The position numbers were made by a program, and so were the translations under genes. The notes below the pieces were generated by a model. That model worked only from the letters and a program-made list of their open reading frames with translations. It had not been told where the DNA came from and made no database searches. Positions 8,935-18,131 of a stretch of DNA of 64,000 bases are shown here, piece after piece (within the stretch, counting starts at the first letter, position 1; the number at the start of each line of letters is the position of its first letter). Source of the DNA: Sphingosinicella sp. (GTDB lineage: Bacteria > Pseudomonadota > Alphaproteobacteria > Sphingomonadales > Sphingomonadaceae); NCBI RefSeq assembly GCF_013911755.1, contig NZ_JACESP010000001.1:62001-126000 (forward strand), in the 5' to 3' direction.

Positions 8935-9803
8935 GCGGCGATCGCCTTCCGCCGGCCCGACCATGCTGTCATCAGGCAGGCGCCCGCCACGATCGCACCG
9001 CCGAGCACGACCTGCGCGCGCACGTGTTCGTCGAACAGCCACCAGCCGAACAGCGCCCCCCAGCCGAGCGCGGTATATTCGAGGACCACCAGTTTCTGCG
9101 CTTCGGCGCGCGCGTAAGCAAAAGCGAGGAGCAGGGTGCCGCCCGTACCGAGCGCGCCCATCAGCGCGAACAGCGGGAGCGCGCCGGGGGCAGGCAGCGG
9201 CGCTGCGAACAGCGCGAAGGGCGCTGTGTAGAGCGCCGGAAAGGCGGCGGCGAGGACGCTGATGACCTGCGGATCGTCGCGCGTTGCCCGCTGCCTGAGC
9301 AGAACGATGGAGAGCGCGTAGAGCACTGCCGACACGAACACGGCTGCGACCCCTTCGGTGCGGTTGGGCATCGGCACAGGGACATGGCTGGTTACCGTCA
9401 CCAGAACGCCGCCAAACCCCACGAGACACGCCGCCACACTCATCGCGCGCATCCGCTCGCCGAGCAGAACGCGGGCGATGAGTGGCACCAGCAAGGGCGC
9501 GATGAAGGAGATCGCGATCGCCTCGGCGATCGGGATCGCCCAGAGGCCGTAGAAGAACAGGTATGCTGCGGCGGCGATCACGAGCCCGCGCACGGCATGG
9601 CCCTGCAAGGTCTCGCGCGAGAACGCGACCTTGCCGAGGCGCAGCAACGGCAGCGCGATGAGCGTGCCTGCGACGTAACGCATGAAGGTGACGGTGATGA
9701 TGGCATGCGTCTGTGCGCCGAGCTTGATCGCACCGTCCATGGCGCACAGCAGTGCGATGGCCAGAAAGGCGAGCAGCATCGGCGGGGCGGAGGATGGGCG
9801 CAT
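8931..9803 (-). CDS. EamA/DMT-family transporter
   Basis: A 290-residue protein with about ten hydrophobic helices in two EamA repeats (residues roughly 8-140 and 150-280). Seen: the repeat-typical RYVAGTLIALPLL in helix 2, AIAISFIAPLLVPLIARVLLGERM ending repeat one, and LVVLEYTALGWGALFGWWLFDE ending repeat two, matching the 'E-P-(l)...LGE' pattern of the family. Likely an inner-membrane metabolite exporter; substrate unknown. It is the first gene of a two-gene unit, with its stop overlapping the MFS start. Confidence 0.83.
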   Translation of the reverse strand: MRPSSAPPMLLAFLAIALLCAMDGAIKLGAQTHAIITVTFMRYVAGTLIALPLLRLGKVAFSRETLQGHAVRGLVIAAAAYLFFYGLWAIPIAEAIAISFIAPLLVPLIARVLLGERMRAMSVAACLVGFGGVLVTVTSHVPVPMPNRTEGVAAVFVSAVLYALSIVLLRQRATRDDPQVISVLAAAFPALYTAPFALFAAPLPAPGALPLFALMGALGTGGTLLLAFAYARAEAQKLVVLEYTALGWGALFGWWLFDEHVRAQVVLGGAIVAGACLMTAWSGRRKAIAA

Positions 9804-9863
9804 GTTCTCGCTGCTTGCCGAGGCGCGGCGGGTGATGTCAATCCGCGCGAAGTGCGAGGGCGG

Positions 9864-10247
9864 CTATTTCCGGGGCTTCGGCGGGCAGCGCGTCTTGTCG
9901 CCGTTCACGCAGGCCTGCCAGTCGGCGATTTCGCGCTGACGCTGGTCATAGGCGGCCCGCGCGGCCTCGTACTCCGCCTGCGCCTGTGCCGTACGCGCGG
10001 TCGCGGCCTGATGCTCGCGCATCTGTGCCTGGTACGCGGCCTGCGCGGCGGCATACCCGGCATCGCTGGCATCCGTGCGCGCCTTCACCTCCGCGTTCAG
10101 CCGCTTGCGGGCGCTGATTGCGGCGGCTTCGTCGGGCGCGGCGGTTTCATCGGCAGCCCGGGGCGGAGCGGCAGGCGCCGGTTCGGGCACAGCCACGGGC
10201 TGCAGCACCTGCGCGGCCATCAGGAGCGCGACATGGAGCAGGATCAT
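9864..10247 (-). CDS. Predicted periplasmic coiled-coil protein, unknown
   Basis: A 127-residue Ala-rich protein. An N-terminal hydrophobic stretch (MILLHVALLMAAQ) followed by a Pro/Ala linker suggests export. Residues about 45-110 are a Gln/Ala/Glu-rich heptad-like helix. The short tail contains two cysteines (WQACVNGDKTRCPPKPRK) that could form a disulfide. No family is recognised. The start is preceded by GGAAG. It lies 60 bp upstream of the DMT gene on the same strand and is divergent from the PuuD-like gene. Confidence 0.6.
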   Translation of the reverse strand: MILLHVALLMAAQVLQPVAVPEPAPAAPPRAADETAAPDEAAAISARKRLNAEVKARTDASDAGYAAAQAAYQAQMREHQAATARTAQAQAEYEAARAAYDQRQREIADWQACVNGDKTRCPPKPRK

Positions 10248-10444
10248 CAGTCTTCCTTTCGGATCAGCGGCACCCCGTCCGTTCGGCCAGTGTTGCCGGA
10301 AAAGCCGTTTATCATCACCTGAACGCTTCTACCTTCAACAATTTCAGCGTAGTTATGTTTCTCAATCACACTGTGGGACGGACCTCTGCTGCGATCGCGG
10401 CGCGCATCAGGGTCGAAACAGGGAACGCCGCGGGGGAACTGCTG

Positions 10445-11029
10445 ATGGGCAAAATTCTTGAAAATCTGCATCTTACGCTGGGTCTGGGGCTGGTCCTGGC
10501 GATCGCCCTGATCTTCGGGCTGCATGGCGATTTCGCCGCCAACGGTGCGCTTTTCGGGCAGACCGTGCTGCGCTGGCTGCACGTGTTCGCGGGCATCACG
10601 TGGATCGGGCTGCTCTACTATTTCAACTTCGTCCAGATCCCGACGATGCCGGCGATCCCGGCCGAACAGAAGCCGGCGGTGAGCAAGCACATCGCCCCCA
10701 AGGCGCTGTTCTTCTTCCGCTGGGGCGCGGCGTTCACGGTGCTGTTCGGCCTGCTTCTGGCCGGTCACCTCGGTTACCTCGTCGAGGCGCTGACGCTGCA
10801 ACCGTCGTTTCAGCTGATCGGCATCGGCATGTGGCTGGCGCTCATCATGGCGTTCAACGTCTGGTTCATCATCTGGCCGAACCAGAAGAAGGCGCTGGGC
10901 ATCGTGCCTGCGGAAGACGCGGCAAAGGCGAAGGCCGCACGCGTCGCGATGCTGACCAGCCGCATCAACACGCTGCTGTCGATCCCGATGCTCTATGCGA
11001 TGGCGGCCTACCAGTCCTGGCCGATCTGA
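10445..11029 (+). CDS. PuuD-type (Urate_ox_N) membrane domain protein, stand-alone
   Basis: A 194-residue membrane protein resembling the N-terminal membrane domain of urate hydroxylase PuuD (PF06181). Seen: conserved LRWLHVFAGITWIGLLYYFNFVQ (about residues 39-61), PKALFFFRWGAAFTVLFG, and FNVWFIIWPNQKKALG, with conserved histidines (H45 and H81-region) that could hold heme. Full-length PuuD also carries a C-terminal cytochrome c domain; no CxxCH is present here, so this is a short form. Start ATG 10445 (MGKILENLHL) follows a GGGGGA stretch; an earlier in-frame ATG near 10353 is less likely. A strong terminator follows. No purine genes are nearby, so urate oxidation is doubtful. Confidence 0.7.
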   Translation: MGKILENLHLTLGLGLVLAIALIFGLHGDFAANGALFGQTVLRWLHVFAGITWIGLLYYFNFVQIPTMPAIPAEQKPAVSKHIAPKALFFFRWGAAFTVLFGLLLAGHLGYLVEALTLQPSFQLIGIGMWLALIMAFNVWFIIWPNQKKALGIVPAEDAAKAKAARVAMLTSRINTLLSIPMLYAMAAYQSWPI

Positions 11030-11060
11030 GCCGGGCACGCGGCGCATGGCCACGTAAGAG

Positions 11061-11088
11061 GGGGCGGTCCTTTGGGACCGCCCTTTTC
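11061..11088 (+). terminator. Rho-independent terminator after the PuuD-like gene
   Basis: A perfect 9-bp stem (GGGCGGTCC at 11062-11070 with GGACCGCCC at 11075-11083), a TTTG loop and a T-rich tail TTTTCGTTC. It separates the PuuD-like gene from the signalling operon. Confidence 0.85.
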
Positions 11089-11111
11089 GTTCAGGCAGCG
11101 TGGCTTAGAGA

Positions 11112-12883
11112 ATGTTTACCTTATCCTGCGAGTGTCTCCTGAGCCTCGCGCACAGGTCCGCGCGGGGGCACGGAGTATTCGGATTGTTCGAAACACAGCT
11201 GCGCATCCGTTCGCTTGTCTATGCCGGCGCGGCCTCCGCCGTGATCGCCTTGCTCGTGTTCGCCTACAGCCTTGGCTGGCCGCCGAGCCTGCCGTCGGCG
11301 GGCTCGCTCGTCGTTCTCGCCGGTGTCGTGATCGCCAGTGCCGCGGTTGTCTTCGCGGCGGTGCATTATACGCTGGCGCCGGTCGTGATCGCGGTCGAGA
11401 AGATCACCGATTTCGTGCGTCCCCGCCGCGATGGCGACGTTCCGCCGCCGATCCCGCGCACAGTGCGCCGCACGCTCCCCAAGCTGACCGCGGCGATCGA
11501 GCTGTTCAAGAAGCGCATCCAGACCAATATCGATACGATCCAGCAGACCGCCCTGCAGGATCCCGTCACCGATCTTCCCAATCGCCTGAGCTTCCGCCGC
11601 ACCGTCGAGCGCCACCTGCGCAGCATGGCGCGCCGGGAAGGTGCGAAAAGCGCGATCCTGTTCATCGATCTCGATCGCTTCAAGTCGGTGAACGACAGCC
11701 TCGGCCACGCGCAGGGCGATGTGCTGCTGGCGATGTTCGCGGCGCGGATGCGCGTGCTGCTTTCCGCCGAATCGAACCGCCGCGGCCCGGGCTGCGGAGA
11801 GGCTGTGCTGGCGCGTCTTGCCGGCGACGAATTCACCGTTCTTCTCCCCGATGCGGCGGGGCCTGCCGATGCCACAAAGCTCGCGCGGCAGATCCTGCGC
11901 GCCATGCAGGAGCCGTTCGAGTTCGCGGGCCAGTCGATCGTGATCGGCGCCAGCATCGGCATCTGCATCGCGCCCGACGACGGCGAGACTTACGAAACGC
12001 TCACCCGCAACGCCGACACGGCGATGTATTACGCGAAGGACAGCGGACGGAATCAGTATCACCTGTTCGAAGCCGCGATGCACGAGCGCGTGCGCGACCG
12101 GCTGCAGCTCGAATCGATGCTGCGCGCGGCGATCGCGGGCGGGCAGTTCGAACTGCACATGCAGCCGCAGATCAATGCGGAAAGCGGCGAGCTCGTCTCG
12201 GCGGAGGCGCTCATCCGCTGGCGCCACCCGGACAAGACACTGCGCGCGCCCGCGTCGTTCATCGATATCGCCGAGGATAGCGGCCTCATCGTCGACGTCG
12301 GCCGCTGGGTGATCGCGGAAGCCGCGCGGATCGTCGGCGAATGGCACGCCCGCGGCGACAAGCTCAAGCTCAGCGTCAATGTCTCGCCGCAGCAGGTGGA
12401 GCGCACCGATTTCGTGCGCCATGTCCGCGCGTGCATCGAAGCCTCGTCGGCGCCGCCCGAGATGCTCGAAATCGAGATTACCGAATCGACCGTGATGTCG
12501 TCCGATCCTGTGATCGTCGATCGCCTCGCCGAAGTGCGCGCGCTCGGCATCAGCATCGCCATCGACGATTTCGGCACGGGCTATTCGAACCTCGCGCGCC
12601 TCAAGGATCTGCCGATCGATCGGCTGAAAATCGATCGCTCGCTCGTGAAGGATGTCGCCACCAGCGCGGATTCTCGCACGATCATTCAGGCGATCGTCAG
12701 CCTTGCCGGCGGGCTTGGCTACGAGTGCGTTGCCGAAGGCGTCGAAAGCGAGATTCAGGCCGATATCCTCAGCGTCATCGGCTGTGAAATCCTGCAGGGC
12801 TACTGGATTTCGAAGCCGATCCCGCTCGCCGAATTCGAAACCTGGCGCGAGGCGCATGAGCCGGAGCATCTCGGAGCAGCGCT

Positions 12884-12887
<4 letters not shown>
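11112..12887 (+). CDS. Membrane GGDEF-EAL protein (cyclic di-GMP turnover)
   Basis: A 591-residue protein with two transmembrane segments (about 36-55 and 64-85), a linker, a GGDEF domain (about 145-315) and an EAL domain (about 330-580). The GGDEF signature reads AGDEF (237-241) and there is no RxxD inhibitory site just before it. The EAL domain keeps EALIRW (365-370) and DDFGTGYS (485-492), so phosphodiesterase activity is likely; cyclase activity is uncertain because variant AGDEF domains may or may not be active. The ATG at 11112 lacks a ribosome binding site; TTG at 11184 (residue 25) has GGAG 8 bp upstream and may be the true start. It is coupled by a 4-bp overlap to the histidine kinase gene. 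Confidence 0.9.
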
Positions 12888-14419
<1,532 letters not shown>

Positions 14420-14429
14420 AGAACAAGAC

Positions 14430-15164
14430 ATGGGCGTATCAATGACAGTGAATGCGGGAGACCGGAACGGTTGTCGAATCCTCGTGGTGGATGACGTGGA
14501 GGCGAACCGTTCGGTGGTGTGCAGGCGGCTTGAACGCCTGAATTATACGGTGGTCTCCGCGGAAAGCGGTGAAGCGGCGCTGCAGCTCATCGAGAAATCG
14601 CCGCCCGATCTCGTGCTGCTCGACTACATGATGCCCAACATGAACGGTATCGATGTGCTGCGCGAGCTGCGCACCAATTCGCGCGTCAGCGAGGTGCCAG
14701 TCATCATGCTCACCGCGCGCGCCGACGCGCAGACCGTCGTCGCCTCGCTCGAAGCGGGTGCCGACGACTATGTCTCGAAGCCGATCGATTTCGACGTGCT
14801 TGCCGCGCGCATCGAAGCACAGCTCCAGCGTCGTCAGCACGCCGCCAACCTGAAGCTCGCCAACGCCAAGCTCGACGAGCGGGTCACGCGCCGTGCGATC
14901 GAACTTTCGGAACTCGAGGAACAGCTCGAACTCGAAAGCGAACAGCGCCGCGTTCTGCAGAGCGAGGTCGAACGCCTGATCGCGGACCGCAAGGCCGTGC
15001 TCACCGGGGGCATCAACCCCGATCTGATCGAGCCGCCGCTGCAGCGCATCGCGCAGATCGCGGCGAGCCTTGCGGATCCCGGCCGCGCCGACATGCCGGT
15101 GAACCCGGCGGCGATCGCGGAAATCGCCGCGCTCGCGCGTCAGGCGCTGGGCGCCGTCCGCTAG
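14430..15164 (+). CDS. Response regulator with C-terminal coiled coil and helical tail
   Basis: A 244-residue protein: receiver domain (residues about 16-135) with acidic pair D21/D22, phospho-acceptor D65 in LVLLDYMMPNMNG, T95 and K117, followed by a coiled coil (about 140-190) and a helical tail of about 50 residues with no DNA-binding motif I can recognise. ATG 14430 lies 10 bp after the kinase stop; the ribosome binding site is weak, and ATG 14442 is an alternative. Being the third gene after the GGDEF-EAL protein and kinase, it probably completes a phosphorelay tied to cyclic di-GMP. Its output partner is unknown. Its last 4 bp overlap the convergent zntB. Confidence 0.9.
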   Translation: MGVSMTVNAGDRNGCRILVVDDVEANRSVVCRRLERLNYTVVSAESGEAALQLIEKSPPDLVLLDYMMPNMNGIDVLRELRTNSRVSEVPVIMLTARADAQTVVASLEAGADDYVSKPIDFDVLAARIEAQLQRRQHAANLKLANAKLDERVTRRAIELSELEEQLELESEQRRVLQSEVERLIADRKAVLTGGINPDLIEPPLQRIAQIAASLADPGRADMPVNPAAIAEIAALARQALGAVR

Positions 15165-16135
15165 CGGAACCAGCCCTTTACGCGCAGCCAGGCGAGAACC
15201 CCGACGCCGAGCGCCACGTTGAAGCCGACAATGGCATAGAAAGCCCACGCTTTGTCGGCGTAGGGGATGCCCGCGACGTTCATGCCGATAAGGCCCGTGA
15301 TGAACGTGAGTGGCAGGAATACCGCCGAGACGATGGACAGCACGAGCGTGCGGTTTCCGACCGCTTCCTGCCGAAGATCGGAGAGCTGGTCGGAAAGCAC
15401 CGCCGCCTGATCGCGCACGGCGTCGATCTCCTCGATGATCCGCGAAACACTGTTCGCCGCCGCCGAAAGATTGATGCGGTCGCTCTCATCAAAGAATGCG
15501 AAGGGTCCGCTTGCGAGCTGCGTGAGCGCGTCGCGCTGGGGGGAAATGAAGCGGCGCAGGCCGATCGCCGTGCGGCGCACCTTGCCGATGCGCGGACGCA
15601 GATGTCGACGCCGTTCGTCGATCACGTCTTCTTCGAGCAAGTCGAGGCTCTGCGAAAGATCGTCGAGCGTGTGGTCGAGCCGCCGGATCAGCACGTCGGC
15701 AAGCTCCACGATGAAATCGCCGGCATCGCGCACCGCGCGGTCGCGCAGCACATGTTCCATGTCGGCGATGGCGAGCAGCGGACGAAAATTGATGCTGAGA
15801 ACTTCGCCTGCCGTCACCCAAAGGCGGATCGAGACGAGATCGTCGGGATCGGCGTCGGGGTTCTCGTTGACGCCGCGCAGGATCACGAGTGCGCCTTCGG
15901 CGATCTTGGCGGTGCGGGGCCGGGTTTCGAGTTCCAGCAGCGACCAGACTGCCGCTTCGGGGACGCCGGATCGCTTTTCCAGCCATTCGCGGCACGCCGT
16001 GTCGTTGCCGTCGATATGGCGCCATAGCAGCGCGCAGCTTGGAGCCTCGCTGGCGTCCGGCGGCGCATCGAGGCGTGTCGCCGTGCCGTCCGGCATGATC
16101 GTGTAAGCGAAACTGCCGTTCTCGTCCGCGCTCAC
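15161..16135 (-). CDS. zntB: CorA-family zinc transporter ZntB
   Basis: A 324-residue CorA-superfamily protein. The soluble N-terminal domain is followed by two C-terminal helices, the first ending in the family motif GMN (GLIGMNVAGIP) near residue 287; the long helix (residues about 140-265) is typical of CorA/ZntB. The GMNxxGIP variant and the short tail favour ZntB (Zn2+ import or export debated) over CorA magnesium uptake. GTG start at 16135 overlaps the upstream siroheme-synthase-like stop (GTGA), placing it last in the sulfite-reduction gene run. Confidence 0.85.
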   Translation of the reverse strand: MSADENGSFAYTIMPDGTATRLDAPPDASEAPSCALLWRHIDGNDTACREWLEKRSGVPEAAVWSLLELETRPRTAKIAEGALVILRGVNENPDADPDDLVSIRLWVTAGEVLSINFRPLLAIADMEHVLRDRAVRDAGDFIVELADVLIRRLDHTLDDLSQSLDLLEEDVIDERRRHLRPRIGKVRRTAIGLRRFISPQRDALTQLASGPFAFFDESDRINLSAAANSVSRIIEEIDAVRDQAAVLSDQLSDLRQEAVGNRTLVLSIVSAVFLPLTFITGLIGMNVAGIPYADKAWAFYAIVGFNVALGVGVLAWLRVKGWFR

Positions 16136-16908
16136 GATGCTCTCCGCAGGATGATGGTAAGGCCTGGCCTGTCTCCGATGACGTCTTCGGTCAGCCGGAC
16201 CGCGTCGCGTCGGCTCCTGTCGAGGATCGCTGTCGGCACATCGTTCCCATGGACGATCGTGTCGGCACGGGAGAGAAGCCGGAGCTGCCGGAGCGTCAGG
16301 TCGTCGGGGTCGTCGCTTGCAAGCACGATCTCGTGGCGTTCGGCGTCGCGCGTGTCACTGAGCGCGAGCGCAGCGTCAATCCGCGCGTCCGGATCGGGAA
16401 CATCGCGCAAGGGGTCGAGCGCGCCGCCCGATGCGAGCAGCCGGTCCCAGAACCGTCGCCGCCCCGATGGTGTCGGCCGCGCGTCCGCCACGCGCGCGCG
16501 CGCGGCGCGGATGCTCCGGGCAAGATCGCCGAGCGCGGCGGGGAGCATTGCTTCCAGCCGTTCGCGCAGCGCCTTGGCAAGCGTCGCCGAGGCCCCGCCC
16601 GTGCCGATCGCGACGATCACGGGCGAGCGGTCGATGATCGCGGGCACGGTGAAGTCGCAAAGGTCGGGGCGGTCGACGACGTTCACCAGCAGCCCCTGCG
16701 CGTGCAGCACAGCGACGTCGGCGGGCCCGGCGTCCGCCGCAATGAAGGCGATGCGCGCGGCATCGGGGTCGCTGGTAATGACGCCGCCCGCCGCTTCGAT
16801 CAGGCGCCGTTTTGCCTCCGCCGCTTCGCCGTCGCCGACGAGGAGCACGGACATGCCCTTCAGGTTCAGGAAAACGGGAAGCTGGTCCATCGGCGGCAGG
16901 AATGCCAC
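16132..16908 (-). CDS. Precorrin-2 dehydrogenase / sirohydrochlorin ferrochelatase-like (CysG N-terminal type) with methyltransferase remnant
   Basis: A 258-residue protein. Residues 1-115 match the NAD-binding part of CysG/Met8p: VLLVGDGEAAEAKRRLIEAAG (22-42) and VNVVDRPDLCDFTVPAIIDRSP (75-96), followed by the helical dimerisation part. It converts precorrin-2 to sirohydrochlorin and inserts iron for siroheme. Residues about 193-240 look like the first 45 residues of a uroporphyrinogen methyltransferase (DDLTLRQLRLLSRADTIVH, then ILDRSRRDAVRL), but the glycine-rich SAM loop is altered to ASDDPDD and the domain stops there. A complete methyltransferase is supplied by cobA upstream. GTG start 16908 is favoured over ATG 16890 by a GAAGG upstream. 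It is 49 bp after cysH. Confidence 0.85.
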   Translation of the reverse strand: MAFLPPMDQLPVFLNLKGMSVLLVGDGEAAEAKRRLIEAAGGVITSDPDAARIAFIAADAGPADVAVLHAQGLLVNVVDRPDLCDFTVPAIIDRSPVIVAIGTGGASATLAKALRERLEAMLPAALGDLARSIRAARARVADARPTPSGRRRFWDRLLASGGALDPLRDVPDPDARIDAALALSDTRDAERHEIVLASDDPDDLTLRQLRLLSRADTIVHGNDVPTAILDRSRRDAVRLTEDVIGDRPGLTIILRRAS

Positions 16909-16957
16909 GCCTTCGCGGGGCTGGGAAGCCTTTGGGGCTATGCGTCCCTTCGCCCTC

Positions 16958-17713
16958 CTAGAAGCTCGGCAGTTCGCTCACGTTGTCGGTGTGGATGCCG
17001 CACTCGGTCTTGTCCCAGCCGCGCCAGCGCCCCGCGCGCGGGTCTTCGCCCGGCTTCACGACGCTCGTGCACGGCTGGCAGCCGATCGAGAGGTAGCCTT
17101 CGGCCTCCAGCGGATGGCGCGGCAGGTCGCGCTCCGCGAAGTACGCCTCAAGGTCGGCCTTCACCCAGTCGCCGAGCGGGTTCAGCTTCAGGCGTCCATC
17201 CTCGATCTCGAAGCGGGGAATGTTGGCGCGCGTCTGTGACTGGAACGCCTTGCGGCCGGAAATCCAGCTGTCGAGGCCCTGTTTGGCGCGCGCGAGCGGC
17301 TCCACCTTGCGGATCGCGCAGCAGCCGTCCGGGTCGTAGGACCAGCGCAGGCCGGTCGCGTCCTTCGCTTCGAGCACGGCGGCATCGGGCGTCACGACGT
17401 CGCGATGGGTCATCCCCAGCCGGTCGAGCAGCTGCACGCGGTAGCGCTCGGTTTCCGGGAACATCTTGAGCGTGTCGACGAACACAACGGGCACAGTGGG
17501 ATCGACGCGTGCGATGAGATCCAGAAGCACCGCGCTTTCCGTGCCGAACGAGGAAACGACCGCCGTCTTGCCGAGCAGCTTTTCCTCGAACACCGTGCGC
17601 AGCATTTCGAGCGTGTCGACACCCGCGAAGCGTGCGTTCAGAGCGTCGGCGTCTTCCTGCGTGTAGGCAGGACGCACGTCGATGGTATCGAGCTTGCGGG
17701 CCGCATCAGCCAT
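16958..17713 (-). CDS. cysH: Adenylyl-sulfate reductase (assimilatory, CysH family, 4Fe-4S type)
   Basis: A 251-residue reductase that makes sulfite from APS using thioredoxin. Seen: the PP-loop-like SSFGTESAVLLDL (54-66), the iron-sulfur cysteines Cys131-Cys132 (DGCCAIRK) and Cys212-x2-Cys215 (GCQPC), and the C-terminal redox motif ECGIH with Cys238. Presence of the CC...CxxC set points to the APS-reducing (plant/bacterial 4Fe-4S) branch rather than the E. coli PAPS enzyme. ATG 17713 starts inside the end of the DUF934 gene (8-bp overlap). It sits directly downstream of cysI, so both steps of sulfate-to-sulfide reduction are made together. The sulfate-activating genes cysD/cysN are not in this window. 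Confidence 0.93.
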   Translation of the reverse strand: MADAARKLDTIDVRPAYTQEDADALNARFAGVDTLEMLRTVFEEKLLGKTAVVSSFGTESAVLLDLIARVDPTVPVVFVDTLKMFPETERYRVQLLDRLGMTHRDVVTPDAAVLEAKDATGLRWSYDPDGCCAIRKVEPLARAKQGLDSWISGRKAFQSQTRANIPRFEIEDGRLKLNPLGDWVKADLEAYFAERDLPRHPLEAEGYLSIGCQPCTSVVKPGEDPRAGRWRGWDKTECGIHTDNVSELPSF

Positions 17714-18131
17714 GACGAAGAGCCCATACCGGCGAACGTCCGTCCGCCGCCTTCTGATAGACGTTCTCGTAGCGCGACAGCGCGCGGCCGAGTGCATCGG
17801 TGTCGATGTCGGCTTCGGGCGCGAAGCTGTCGAAGCCGCAGCGGTGCATGAACGGGATCTGGTCGACGAGCACGTCGCCCGCCGCCCGCAGTTCCCCCGT
17901 GTACCCGGCTTCGCGCAGGATACGCGCCGCCGAATAGCCCCGCCCGTCGCGGAACTTGGGGAACGCGATTTCGATCAGGGCAAGCTGACCGAGATGCGGG
18001 ATGAGCTTGCGCGCATCTTCGTCCGATTCCAGTCGTACGGCCGTGGCGTTGGACTGGCCGAGGAAAGCGTCCAGCGTCACCGCCGGTTCCTCGTGCGCGG
18101 CGTCGTCGCGGAAGCGCAGTGCGTTATCCAT
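17706..18131 (-). CDS. DUF934 protein of the sulfite reduction operon
   Basis: A 141-residue protein matching the DUF934 family, which is nearly always located between cysI and cysH in alphaproteobacteria. Seen: FPKFRDGRGYSAARILRE (about 81-98) and the pattern LRAAGDVLVDQIPFMHRCGFDSF, both characteristic of the family. Start ATG 18131 overlaps the end of cysI by 8 bp, and its own end overlaps cysH by 8 bp. Its function is not established; from position it may help sulfite reductase, for example in assembly or electron delivery. No metal-binding or membrane motif is evident. Confidence 0.85.
   Translation of the reverse strand: MDNALRFRDDAAHEEPAVTLDAFLGQSNATAVRLESDEDARKLIPHLGQLALIEIAFPKFRDGRGYSAARILREAGYTGELRAAGDVLVDQIPFMHRCGFDSFAPEADIDTDALGRALSRYENVYQKAADGRSPVWALRHG

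Noticed and set aside
7636-9747. Minus-strand frame fusing extra N-terminal sequence to the MFS transporter
   Set aside because: The extra part overlaps the DMT gene in another frame; the ATGA junction at 8931-8934 shows two separate genes.
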